From NCBI GenBank assembly GCA_902384675.1, contig CABMCT010000012.1, positions 1-33,178 of the forward strand: 33,178 nucleotides of DNA. The letters are read 5' to 3'. Position numbers and translations under genes: made by a program. Below the pieces are notes generated by a model. It ran no database searches. It was not told where the DNA came from and saw nothing but the letters and a program-made list of their open reading frames with translations. Origin of the DNA: an uncultured archaeon. GTDB lineage: Archaea > EX4484-52 > LFW-46. Each line of letters opens with the position of its first letter. Position 1 is the first letter of the stretch. Shown in pieces: positions 1 to 8,688 of the stretch.

Positions 1-1
1 A

Positions 2-307
2 CTGGCAGAATTCGCGCGCAAAAATCTTGCCAAATCCCGGATAAAAAACGTCCAAGTCATTGTTGGAAACGGGAATTTAGGATTGGTGGAGGAAGCGCCG
101 TTTGACAAAATTATCGTGACCGCAGCCGCGCCCGAAGTCCCGAAAGCGCTGGTTGAACAACTAAAGGAAGGCGGCAAAATCATAATCCCTGTTGACAAAG
201 ACGGCTTTCAGGAACTGATTGTAGGCGTGAAGAAAAACTACAAAATGCAATACACGAGCTGGGGAGAGGTCGTGTTTGTGCCGCTGGTGAAGAAGAAAGG
301 TTTATAA
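2..307 (+). CDS. pcm: Protein-L-isoaspartate O-methyltransferase, C-terminal part (truncated by window start)
   Basis: Open frame from base 2: LAEFARKNLAKSRIKNVQVIVGNGNLGLVEEAPFDKIIVTAAAPEVPKALVEQLKEGGKIIIPV, typical PIMT C-terminal motifs. Confidence 0.85.
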   Translation: MAEFARKNLAKSRIKNVQVIVGNGNLGLVEEAPFDKIIVTAAAPEVPKALVEQLKEGGKIIIPVDKDGFQELIVGVKKNYKMQYTSWGEVVFVPLVKKKGL

Positions 308-343
308 ATCTATAATTACTATGTAGTACTGATATTTGGTGAT

Positions 344-667
344 TTGAGGCCTTATTCACAAATATTAAAAAATTTTGATTACAGAAAAGAAACCCGACTG
401 CCGCAGGAATTGTTTGAGGCGCTTGAAACAGGTGGCCAAGTAGTATATACATCAAGCGATGAACAATTAGTACTTTCAAAGACACAACTGCGCTGCGCGC
501 ATTCGAGCATAGTGAAGACGCTACTATAGACCGGCAAATACACCATTGATACTATGATTCCTGTACTGAATACTTCAGGTTTTACATCCGGACAGCTTTT
601 CTATGACCCTATTACCGGAGAGCGAGCAGGGGACAAAGAAGGAGCAAATAAGTGGCTCTTGGGTTAG
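344..667 (+). pseudogene. ORF interrupted by one in-frame TAG (527-529), unknown function
   Basis: TTG-started ORF 344-529; same frame continues after TAG as TGKYTIDTMIPVLNTSGFTSGQLFYDPITGERAGDKEGANKWLLG to a stop at 665-667. Confidence 0.4.
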
Positions 668-671
668 AAAG

Positions 672-683
672 AATATATTTAAA
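672..683 (+). promoter_or_regulatory. Archaeal TATA box for hicB-like gene
   Basis: aatatatttaaa about 27 nt upstream of ATG 706. Confidence 0.5.
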
Positions 684-705
684 CAGTTCTGAACATAGTT
701 CATAT

Positions 706-954
706 ATGGTTAGTAAAGCAGCAAAAGAAATATTGCAATTCCCCGTATTAATAGAAAAAGGCGAAGATGGCTTTTTTGTCGCTGAGTGTCCTGTTCTTCA
801 GGGTTGCCTTACCCAGGGAAAAACCATTAACGAAACATTGAAAAACATCCGGGAAGCTATAGAGCTATGTATCGAAGACAACAAAGATGAAATCCGGTCT
901 CAAATGAAGATGTCCAAGGGTTTCGGCTTTTATATGGTGGATGTTAAGGTGTAA
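706..954 (+). CDS. HicB family antitoxin-like protein (orphan)
   Basis: FPVLIEKGEDGFFVAECPVLQGCLTQGKTINETLKNIREAIELCIED matches HicB pattern; ATG at 706 lies about 27 nt after a TATA-like element, so probably leaderless. Confidence 0.75.
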   Translation: MVSKAAKEILQFPVLIEKGEDGFFVAECPVLQGCLTQGKTINETLKNIREAIELCIEDNKDEIRSQMKMSKGFGFYMVDVKV

Positions 955-962
955 GATGGGTT

Positions 963-1811
963 CTATCGTTCATCAATCATTTTTTGTTTCTTAGCCAAAT
1001 GGAGGTAATTCTCTTTTGATACCACTGACTTTCCTATCTTCTTCTCAAGTTCGCGCCGCGTGTTTCCCGCGATAGTTCCGCCCTCTATCGATGCTGTGAG
1101 GCATTTTCCGAATCCTTTTGAATTACGGACTTTTGTGATATCTGTTGTTGCTTTCTCACCGACCATTGTCAGGATAAGTTCCCAGTCGGTCATGTGATCG
1201 CGCAGATTTTGATTCTCGAATTTTGGGTCCAAGCCTTTTATCGCTTTGTGTTCTTTTACAGATTTCCCGAAAGTTGCCTTTGCGATTTCGTCAGTTAGAA
1301 TCGCGAAATTCTTTTCGCCTTGAACGCCGCGATTCTTCCACTCGTCTGTGAGGTCTTGTCGTATCGCGATCCCACGAATTCTCTTTTCAATCCAATCTTT
1401 CGGATAGCCCTTGAGTTCGTAATAATTCTTTGCGCGCTCCTGCGCCAACTCCGGATTTTCTATTTCCTGGACTCGCTCATAGCCGACTTTTGCGAGCCAT
1501 TGTTTGAAAGGCTCCGCCTTTTTTGACGGAATTGACTGGATTATCCTGAACATATGCTCGGTATTTGCGCAGTCGGTCTCATAGAATTTGCCGTCTGAGG
1601 ATTGTAGTTTCAGTTGTCGACATTTTGTCGATAACTCAATTCCGCTTGACTCGGTTTCACGCTTCTTTAGTCTATACCAGTAATCTTTCGCATCTGCACT
1701 CTCGGTTAATACCTCAACTATATCAATCACAGAGAAGAACCATTTTCCATCGTGCCATATTCTCCTGATTTTCTTTCCTTCGAATACAACTAAAGCGTTT
1801 TTCTGTTCCAT
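963..1811 (-). CDS. Bro-N domain / DinD-like protein
   Basis: MEQKNALVVFEGKKIRRIWHDGKWFFSVIDIVEVLTES..YWYRLKKRE Bro-N pattern plus DinD-like C-terminal region; ATG at 1811 about 26 nt from a TATA-like ttatataaatgg. Confidence 0.75.
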   Translation of the reverse strand: MEQKNALVVFEGKKIRRIWHDGKWFFSVIDIVEVLTESADAKDYWYRLKKRETESSGIELSTKCRQLKLQSSDGKFYETDCANTEHMFRIIQSIPSKKAEPFKQWLAKVGYERVQEIENPELAQERAKNYYELKGYPKDWIEKRIRGIAIRQDLTDEWKNRGVQGEKNFAILTDEIAKATFGKSVKEHKAIKGLDPKFENQNLRDHMTDWELILTMVGEKATTDITKVRNSKGFGKCLTASIEGGTIAGNTRRELEKKIGKSVVSKENYLHLAKKQKMIDER

Positions 1812-1986
1812 AAAATGGTAATGATGATTGCCATTTATATAAGTAAGCATTATGCGTTGCCGATACGCGCACGGGCTTCGGATAAAATAGTGAAACAAGT
1901 CGATATTTCTGTTGAGGCTTTTGAAGGACTCGTTTGAAAATGCAGGAAGCGCGCACTTAAAAATGCATATCCCTATATATCTTTGA

Positions 1987-2265
1987 ATGACTTCAATAAT
2001 TCCTGATTATATGCCGTATGGTGTCGAAATTACAGAGACAGCAAAAAAGGAGTTGAAGCGGTTTAATTCGGAAATATTGCAGCATTTTTCAAAGAAGGTA
2101 GAAAAAATACGTTCCAATCCAAAGGTTTTCGGTAAGCCTTTGCGAAGCGAATATTTCGGCATATGGGAATATTATTTTGAGAAGCGCTTTCGGATTTTAT
2201 TTAAAATCGATGAGAGCAGAAACATAATAGTTATTGTAGGCATTAAGCATAAAGACTGGTTTTAA
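1987..2265 (+). CDS. RelE/ParE-type mRNA interferase toxin
   Basis: EITETAKKELKRFNSEILQHFSKKVEKIRSNP..GKPLRSEYFGIWEYYFEKRFRILFKID...VVGIKHKDWF; RelE fold signature. Confidence 0.8.
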   Translation: MTSIIPDYMPYGVEITETAKKELKRFNSEILQHFSKKVEKIRSNPKVFGKPLRSEYFGIWEYYFEKRFRILFKIDESRNIIVIVGIKHKDWF

Positions 2266-2501
2266 ACTCCAAGTTCTTTTTTCACATCGTCCCATTTCTG
2301 AACTCTTCCAGCAGCTATATCTTCTTCAGAGGCCTTTAAGGTATTTTTTAAATCCAGCGTCTCAAGCTTCTTTAATTCATCTTCGGATATCAGAATCAGT
2401 TTATTAGGGTCCACGCCTGTTGCAGACTTAATTTTAAGATAATCCGTGCGGCATAAATCCATTTTAAATGGCGCCTGTTTCTTCGCTGATATGATTCTCA
2501 T
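2262..2501 (-). CDS. RelB-like antitoxin candidate, convergent with RelE
   Basis: C-terminus LKASEEDIAAGRVQKWDDVKKELGV resembles RelB-type antitoxin tails; 3' end overlaps the relE stop codon by 4 nt. Confidence 0.55.
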   Translation of the reverse strand: MRIISAKKQAPFKMDLCRTDYLKIKSATGVDPNKLILISEDELKKLETLDLKNTLKASEEDIAAGRVQKWDDVKKELGV

Positions 2502-2685
2502 ACCTATCTCTTATTTATCTAAGTATTTAAGCCTTTATCCGTCGATTGTTTAGCTTTGTCAATCAACGGGCGGGCGCGGAGTTCGGCGCGGTTGAGGTGG
2601 AAGCTAGAAAAGATGGTGAATGAAATGATGATCTTTGTAGGATTAATAAGCCTTTGAATTAAGAATTACTTTAGAGGTTATGTAA

Positions 2686-3567
2686 ATGACCGAAGAAACC
2701 GATTCATTTTTTCAAAAAATTACAAGATTTTTAAATAAGTCTAAACAGAGTTGGAAAGAGATAATTATCTCAACAATCGTCTTAACTTTAATCTTAACAA
2801 TTTTTTGGGAATATTTTCTACACCCCCAGTTAGATAATTTAATCTACTCCATCTCTGAAAAACCAGAAATTATTGTCTCTGTAAATAGAGTTGTTTTAAC
2901 GAGACCTGATGAACCGCTTTATCTATCGAATGTTTCTAACCTAACTGAAAATATGCAGATTTACTTCTTAAGCTGTTGTAATACTAGAGAAATGGAAACT
3001 TCGGTTAAGGTTTTTAATTCTAATCCAAACAGTGAGAAGATACCTAGATCATTTACCAATGAAAAGTGTAGATTTGATGATGGCGAAGATTGCTATTTTT
3101 ATACGATAAATATTGCTAATGTAGGGAAAGCTAAAGCAAAATCGATAATAGTGGATGGTTCAATACTTTCGGACAGAGTAGAATTCTCGCAACATTCTCC
3201 AAAAATCAAATTAGAAACAGGAACGGGTTTCTTCGGTACTGGAGGATTCTATTTTGAGATAAACGATCTAGATATAAATGAAGAGTTAGGATTGTTAATC
3301 AAAGCTAGGTCTCTTTCTGATGTAAAACTAACTTGTGAAGCAAATGGGAAAAAAGATCTTTGTTTTTATAAAGTGTATAATATGTACTTAACAGATATAG
3401 TAAAACCAACAGGCATGATTATTAACGAGAAAAAAGTATACTTTCCTACGATAAGTTGGGAACCTAAGTTCTATCAATTTGTACCAAGTGGACAAAGTTA
3501 CGTCTGGCAAGAAAAGACTTCGGACGCTTACAACGATCTGAAACTCAAGTGTAATTGTAAATACTGA
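2686..3567 (+). CDS. Hypothetical AT-rich protein with one N-terminal transmembrane helix
   Basis: Long ORF starting MTEETDSFFQ; hydrophobic segment IIISTIVLTLILTIFWEYFL. Confidence 0.65.
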   Translation: MTEETDSFFQKITRFLNKSKQSWKEIIISTIVLTLILTIFWEYFLHPQLDNLIYSISEKPEIIVSVNRVVLTRPDEPLYLSNVSNLTENMQIYFLSCCNTREMETSVKVFNSNPNSEKIPRSFTNEKCRFDDGEDCYFYTINIANVGKAKAKSIIVDGSILSDRVEFSQHSPKIKLETGTGFFGTGGFYFEINDLDINEELGLLIKARSLSDVKLTCEANGKKDLCFYKVYNMYLTDIVKPTGMIINEKKVYFPTISWEPKFYQFVPSGQSYVWQEKTSDAYNDLKLKCNCKY

Positions 3568-3606
3568 GTAATATGCTTATTTGCTTTCAAAAATTATTCG
3601 TTTTAT

Positions 3607-3770
3607 GTTAACTACACCTGCCGTGAGAAATATGTCGTTTTAATTTGTCCAAATATAAGTTCAGAAAAATATGACATATGCTAACGAAAACGTATGTTGG
3701 TAGTTAGAACTTATAGTGCCTAATTGTTCCGCTTCAAATATACTAAAATTCATTGGAAGGTGTAGTTAAC
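3607..3770. mobile_element. MITE-like element with 13-bp perfect terminal inverted repeats
   Basis: GTTAACTACACCT (3607-3619) and AGGTGTAGTTAAC (3758-3770); nested inner inverted repeat tataagttc/gaacttata. Confidence 0.6.
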
Positions 3771-3782
3771 CTATCTAAAGCG

Positions 3783-5411
3783 TTACGAACTACTCGCCCT
3801 CAAAAATTCAAGGAAAAGCGGCGCCGGCTTCTCCAGTCTCGACTTGAATTCAGGATGCGCTTGTGTCGCAACAAAGAATTTGTGCTTTGGCAGTTCGATA
3901 AACTCGACTAGTCTGCCGTTCTCGGAAGTCCCTGAAAATACAAGCCCGTTTTTCTTCAGGCAATCGTGATAATCAGGATTTACTTCATAGCGATGCCTGT
4001 GTCTTTCAGAAACTTTTGATTCGCCGTAAATCTTTTCTATGCGCGACCCTTTCAAAATATCCGCTGCGAACGCCCCCAAACGTGGTGTTCCTCCCATGTC
4101 AGTGATATTCGCAAGGCTTGGCAAAATCTTAATCACCGGCTCTTTTGCCTTTGAATCAATCTCTGTCGAATTCGCGCCATTTAGTCCGCATACATTTCTT
4201 GCAAACTCTATGACTGCCAGTTGCAAACCATAACATAATCCAAGAAACGGAATATTATTCTCCCGCGCGTATCTTATCACTTCCATCTTCCCTTCTGTTC
4301 CGCGAGCGCCCCAGCCTCCGGGCACAAGGATACCATTAACATCCTTCAATACATCGGATACGCTTTTCTTTCCCGCTTCAATTTCAGTGGTTTCAATCCA
4401 TGACAATTTCACAGAAATGCCCAGATTGGCCCCTGCATGCTTTAGCGCATCGATAATGATTGCATAGGCATCATGCAGTTCTGTGTATTTCCCGCAGATT
4501 GCGATCTTGACTTCTTTTTTCGGGGACTTTATTTTGTCCACAAGCCCCCGCCAGTTTTTCATATCCTGCTTAGCTTTTGTCGAAAGCCTCTCATTTATCA
4601 GGCTGAGCAGGCCCTCTTCCTCAAAAATTATAGGCACTTCGTAAATCGTTGCAGTGTCCGGGTCGCTTATGACTTCTTTTTTCTCGACATTGCAGAAAAG
4701 CGCAATCCTCTCCTTTGATTTCTCGCTGAGCTTTTGGGCAGACCTGCCGATAATCACATCAGGCTGTATTCCTATTCCCTGCAGAATCTTGACGCTCTGT
4801 TGCGTTGGCTTTGTTTTCTGCTCCCCTCCGTTTACTTCGGGAATTAAAGAAAGATGGATATAGAGGATGTTGTCGCGCCCTACATCGACTCTCAATTGCC
4901 TTGCAGCCTCAAGGAAAAGCATGTTTTCGATGTCCCCTACAGTCCCGCCGATTTCAATAAGAACGACATCTGCCTTTTCCTCTTCGGCAATTTTTTTGAA
5001 TCTCTTCTTTATCTCATCAGTAACATGAGGAATCATCTGTACTGTTTTTCCCAAAAAGTCTCCCTTGCGCTCCCTGTCGATAACCGATTTGAATATCTTG
5101 CCTGAAGTGAGATTCCATGCGAACTTGGTATTTATGTTCATAAAGCGCTCGTAGTGGCCGAAATCCATGTCGACTTCCCCGCCGTCCTCAAGAACAAATA
5201 CTTCGCCGTGCTCGTACGGGTTGATTGTGCCGGGGTCGACATTCAGATACCCGTCGCATTTTACAGGCACGACCTTCAAATTAGTGCTAAGAAGCCTTCC
5301 GATGCTTGCAGAAACAATACCCTTACCGAGACCCGATAGAACACCGCCGGTGATGACAATCCACTTGGTGGTCGTGTGCATAAGAAAATCATCTCGTTTC
5401 GCTTCGCTCAT
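3783..5411 (-). CDS. pyrG: CTP synthase
   Basis: KWIVITGGVLSGLGKGIVSASIGRLL; GATase motif FLGLCYGLQLAVIEFARN; start is MSEAKRDDFL at 5411 or MHTTTKW at 5381. Confidence 0.97.
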   Translation of the reverse strand: MSEAKRDDFLMHTTTKWIVITGGVLSGLGKGIVSASIGRLLSTNLKVVPVKCDGYLNVDPGTINPYEHGEVFVLEDGGEVDMDFGHYERFMNINTKFAWNLTSGKIFKSVIDRERKGDFLGKTVQMIPHVTDEIKKRFKKIAEEEKADVVLIEIGGTVGDIENMLFLEAARQLRVDVGRDNILYIHLSLIPEVNGGEQKTKPTQQSVKILQGIGIQPDVIIGRSAQKLSEKSKERIALFCNVEKKEVISDPDTATIYEVPIIFEEEGLLSLINERLSTKAKQDMKNWRGLVDKIKSPKKEVKIAICGKYTELHDAYAIIIDALKHAGANLGISVKLSWIETTEIEAGKKSVSDVLKDVNGILVPGGWGARGTEGKMEVIRYARENNIPFLGLCYGLQLAVIEFARNVCGLNGANSTEIDSKAKEPVIKILPSLANITDMGGTPRLGAFAADILKGSRIEKIYGESKVSERHRHRYEVNPDYHDCLKKNGLVFSGTSENGRLVEFIELPKHKFFVATQAHPEFKSRLEKPAPLFLEFLRASSS

Positions 5412-5469
5412 TTTGAGCCATTGAACATTTCTTTGGGCTCGAAAGCTTGAAAAGCCTCTGCTTTTCATG
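5411..5469 (-). repeat. Double-hairpin leader element, pyrG copy
   Basis: Stem TTTTGAGCC (5411-5419)/GGCTCgAAA (5436-5444), loop ATTGAACATTTCTTTG; then palindrome TGAAAAGC-ctct-GCTTTTCA (5448-5467). Confidence 0.7.
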
Positions 5470-5609
5470 ACTCGAAGCTTTTTTATTGCATTGCATACTA
5501 TATCGCAATAAAAAATATGTGATGAAAGATTAATATATCTATGTTGAGCCGATAACCCGTTGCAAGAAAGCATATATGCTTTTGCGGATAATGATTATCG
5601 GGAATGATT

Positions 5610-5732
5610 ATGCAGGCCATTTTTTTGTCTTTTCTGTCAGGCTCCACAGATTCCCTGTCATTTACCAATATGGCTATATTTTTCTTATTCGCGCTTGTGC
5701 TTATCGCAACCCTGTCTGCAAACAGGGGCTGA
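5610..5732 (+). CDS. Small single-pass membrane protein, 40 aa
   Basis: MQAIFLSFLSGSTDSLSFTNMAIFFLFALVLIATLSANRG; preceded by ggaatgattATG start context seen at many genes here. Confidence 0.5.
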   Translation: MQAIFLSFLSGSTDSLSFTNMAIFFLFALVLIATLSANRG

Positions 5733-5738
5733 TTTTTT
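5710..5738 (+). terminator. Hairpin plus T-run, terminator-like
   Basis: CCCTGT-ctgcaa-ACAGGG followed by gctgaTTTTTT, between convergent genes. Confidence 0.5.
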
Positions 5739-6588
5739 AGTTTCTGATACTGCGCCCGACCAGAAAGCTATGCCTTGGGAAAATATCCGCGAATTCTGTA
5801 TTGTTCAACTCGTACTGGCTCAATACTTTTTTATTCGATGAATCAAAGGTAAAAACAGTAACTTCTGTTCCGTTCGGGGCCTGCTCTACGACATACCAGA
5901 CATATGGATTGAACGACGGATACACCGAATCTATGCCTGTGCCAAAATTCTCTGCGGATGCCGTTTTCTCCGCGTATCTTAAGCCGCCGAACAGCAAAAG
6001 CACCCCGATGAAGGCGACAAAGATTTTATTATACGGAACCTCAATTTTGCCGGTACTTGCGCCAAACGGCGTCCTTAGCCAGCCTCTCTTGTAAAACATA
6101 TATGCTGTGAGCGCAAGGCTCGCTGCAGTAAGATAGATATCTATGTAGAAAAACAGCTCCATAGAATAGCGCTGCAGGCTAAAAGGATAGAACAGCGGTA
6201 TTCCGTAAGTTGTTGTGAAATCTAGGAAAAGGTGCGAAAGCGTGCCTATTGCAGTGAAAAACAGGAGCTTTGGCGTAATTGCAAGCGAAATTTTTGACTT
6301 GAAAAAATAGTTAAGTACCGACAGGACCGGCTTTCTTGATGCGACATACAAGGCAAGCCATGAGAACAGGATGCCAAAAATTATCGAATGGGTTATCCCG
6401 CGATGATAAAGGAGAAGCGTTGAAGGAATGGAGCCAAGAGCCGAGCCAAAGAAGGCATTAATAAAGAGAAATATCAGGTCAAAATCCGGCGCAAGCCCGC
6501 CGATAAGCAATGCCATGCAAGTTTCTGCATCCTTTTTTGCAACCTTTCCTGAAAGAAAAGGGAAAAGCGCATGAGTAAAAGTGTCCAT
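5737..6588 (-). CDS. Membrane-bound metal-dependent hydrolase, YdjM/DUF457 family
   Basis: MDTFTHALFPFLSG...GGLAPDFDLIFLF...YHRGITHSIIF...LSHLFLDFTTTYGIPLFYPF. Confidence 0.85.
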   Translation of the reverse strand: MDTFTHALFPFLSGKVAKKDAETCMALLIGGLAPDFDLIFLFINAFFGSALGSIPSTLLLYHRGITHSIIFGILFSWLALYVASRKPVLSVLNYFFKSKISLAITPKLLFFTAIGTLSHLFLDFTTTYGIPLFYPFSLQRYSMELFFYIDIYLTAASLALTAYMFYKRGWLRTPFGASTGKIEVPYNKIFVAFIGVLLLFGGLRYAEKTASAENFGTGIDSVYPSFNPYVWYVVEQAPNGTEVTVFTFDSSNKKVLSQYELNNTEFADIFPRHSFLVGRSIRN

Positions 6589-6648
6589 GATTATATCGGA
6601 TAAAACAAGAATAAATCCTTGATATGGCGTTGCCTGGCAATACGATGA

Positions 6649-7431
6649 TTAGCGATTTTCCAGCATTTCAAGTGCTTTGGGAAGTTCATTCAAATTAATT
6701 ATCTCCTTTACTGATTTCGGGTCATCTTGGCTGCGCTTCACATATACCTTTTTTACAGCTTCTGAAGGAATGTGCTCAGCAGTGATTATAAGTACAATTC
6801 TATATGCTTCGTTAACAATACCTACATCCCAATCGCCGTAGCCCGCTGCTATTACATCGCTACCTACCTTTATTTTCGAATGTGTTTTCTCGAACGCCTC
6901 TATTTTTCTATCGGGTGTATCGACCTCTTTTATCAGCCCCTGAATGATTCCGTCATCGACATCCAGATAGTTGGAAGTTATGCTCTTGATTAGATTTTCT
7001 CCCGGTCTATCTTTGCTAATAATTCCTTTTTCCTCCAGGACAATCTCAATTATCTCTTTTATCCCGGCGCTTACGATATGGACATCGTGTCCCTGTGCCT
7101 TAATTTCTTTTAATACCTCCTTTGCCTCTTTCTTGAAGTCTTGAGCATATTCTCTTGAAAACGCTTCTAATTCAGATACCGGAACACCCCTTAGAATACC
7201 ATCATACCATTTAAAGGCTTCTTCGGCTGATTTATAAGCTTCTGATATATTCCCTTCATTAAGATGTTCTTCGAATTTATGCAGGTGATGATATGTGCCT
7301 ATACCTGAATAATATAGTTTGCCTTTCCCTATTATGTTATACCACTTTGTTCTATCAAGTAGGTATTTCGCAAACTCTTCTTTCATTTCACGCGGCAGGA
7401 ATAGCCCGCTATTTATGATAACATCCTTCAT
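6649..7431 (-). CDS. HAD superfamily IB-like protein (phosphoserine phosphatase-like), possibly catalytically degenerate
   Basis: HDVHIVSAGIKEIIEIVLEEKGI...KIEAFEKTHSKIKVGSDVIAAGYGDWDVGIV; start ATG 7431 after ttgattattATG. Confidence 0.6.
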   Translation of the reverse strand: MKDVIINSGLFLPREMKEEFAKYLLDRTKWYNIIGKGKLYYSGIGTYHHLHKFEEHLNEGNISEAYKSAEEAFKWYDGILRGVPVSELEAFSREYAQDFKKEAKEVLKEIKAQGHDVHIVSAGIKEIIEIVLEEKGIISKDRPGENLIKSITSNYLDVDDGIIQGLIKEVDTPDRKIEAFEKTHSKIKVGSDVIAAGYGDWDVGIVNEAYRIVLIITAEHIPSEAVKKVYVKRSQDDPKSVKEIINLNELPKALEMLENR

Positions 7432-7489
7432 AATAATCAACAATATAGCTGAAAATATTTAAAAATCATTAAATTACGGAAATTTCTCA

Positions 7490-8677
7490 TTACTCATACC
7501 TCAGCGCCTCGACAGGCTGAAGGCTTGCCGCATGTCTTGCCGGCATCAGTCCTGAAAGCGCGCCGATGACAAAGGCAAAAAGAAGCGCCCCGCCAATAAC
7601 CACAGGGTCAAGAATTATCAAAAGCAATCCAAATCCTGATGCCTTTGCAACTGCGCCCACAAGCTCTGCCACGCCGGAGCCGATAATAACGCCTATGGTC
7701 CCTCCGATAAGCCCCAGCACTCCTGATTCTGTAAGGAATATGAATCCGATGTCGTAATTTGTCGCGCCTATGGCTTTCATAATCCCGATTTCCTTTGTGC
7801 GCTCAAGAACAGATGTGTACATTGTGTTCATTATCCCTATTGCCCCGACAAGAAGCGAAATTGCTGCAATCCCGACAAGTATCAGCTGGACTATTCCAAG
7901 GACAGTGCTTGCCTGCTTTAATATCTGGTCCGGCGTAAATACATCGAAATTCTCGTTCCCGCGTGCGCGTTTCAGTTCCCGCTTGATGTTGTCTGAAACG
8001 ACTGCGATATCAGTGCCTGGCTTTACTCGCAGTATTATCTCGCTTACGTCGTTTGGCTTGTTAAAAACCGTGCGGGCAGTATCGATAGAAATGTAAATCG
8101 CGTTGTCGTTGCTCGGGTTGCCCATCTGGTTAAAAATCCCGTCCACTGTAAAATCCACGCCGTTTATTTTTATGCGGGAGCGGACCAGGACTTCCTTTTC
8201 AAAACCGCTTTTTGCTGTCTTGTAGCCGAGAATTGCCCCGTACTTTTCACCTGAATTAAAATACCTGCCTTCCGCTATGGCAAAATTCTGGCCTTCAAAT
8301 CTTTTTTCCGCATTGCTCGTGGGAAACCCGATAACTTGGATGAATTTCGTTTCCCTCTTGTATTCGACCTGGCCCGTGTTCAAATCTACCGGCGTGACGA
8401 AATCAAAATAAGGCATTTTTTCAAGAGTTTTGACATCATCGGTTGTAATGCCTGTGCTTCCTGACGGCGGGCCCTGCAAGCCTTTTGGGACAACCAGTAT
8501 TGTTTCTGTACCAAGCTGCGAGAATTGCGCGGATATTGCATTCTGCAGCCCCTGCCCTATCGATATGAGAGAAACAACCGCTGCAACGCCGATAATGATT
8601 CCAAGAATAGTGAGCCAGCTTCGCATTCTCCTGTGCCGGATATTTTTCAGCGTGAGACGAAAATATTCGAGAAACAT
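7490..8677 (-). CDS. ABC transporter permease, MacB/FtsX family
   Basis: RMRSWLTILGIIIGVAAVVSLISIGQGLQNAI...GAIGIMNTMYTSVLERTKEIGIMKAIGA. Confidence 0.93.
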   Translation of the reverse strand: MFLEYFRLTLKNIRHRRMRSWLTILGIIIGVAAVVSLISIGQGLQNAISAQFSQLGTETILVVPKGLQGPPSGSTGITTDDVKTLEKMPYFDFVTPVDLNTGQVEYKRETKFIQVIGFPTSNAEKRFEGQNFAIAEGRYFNSGEKYGAILGYKTAKSGFEKEVLVRSRIKINGVDFTVDGIFNQMGNPSNDNAIYISIDTARTVFNKPNDVSEIILRVKPGTDIAVVSDNIKRELKRARGNENFDVFTPDQILKQASTVLGIVQLILVGIAAISLLVGAIGIMNTMYTSVLERTKEIGIMKAIGATNYDIGFIFLTESGVLGLIGGTIGVIIGSGVAELVGAVAKASGFGLLLIILDPVVIGGALLFAFVIGALSGLMPARHAASLQPVEALRYE

Positions 8678-8688
8678 AGAAGACCTCC

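Noticed and set aside
180-485. Minus-strand 101-aa ORF over the pcm end
   Set aside because: Overlaps the clear pcm frame and shows no protein-like features.
527-529. TAG as pyrrolysine codon
   Set aside because: No pyl genes or pylT in the window; a nonsense mutation or error is simpler.
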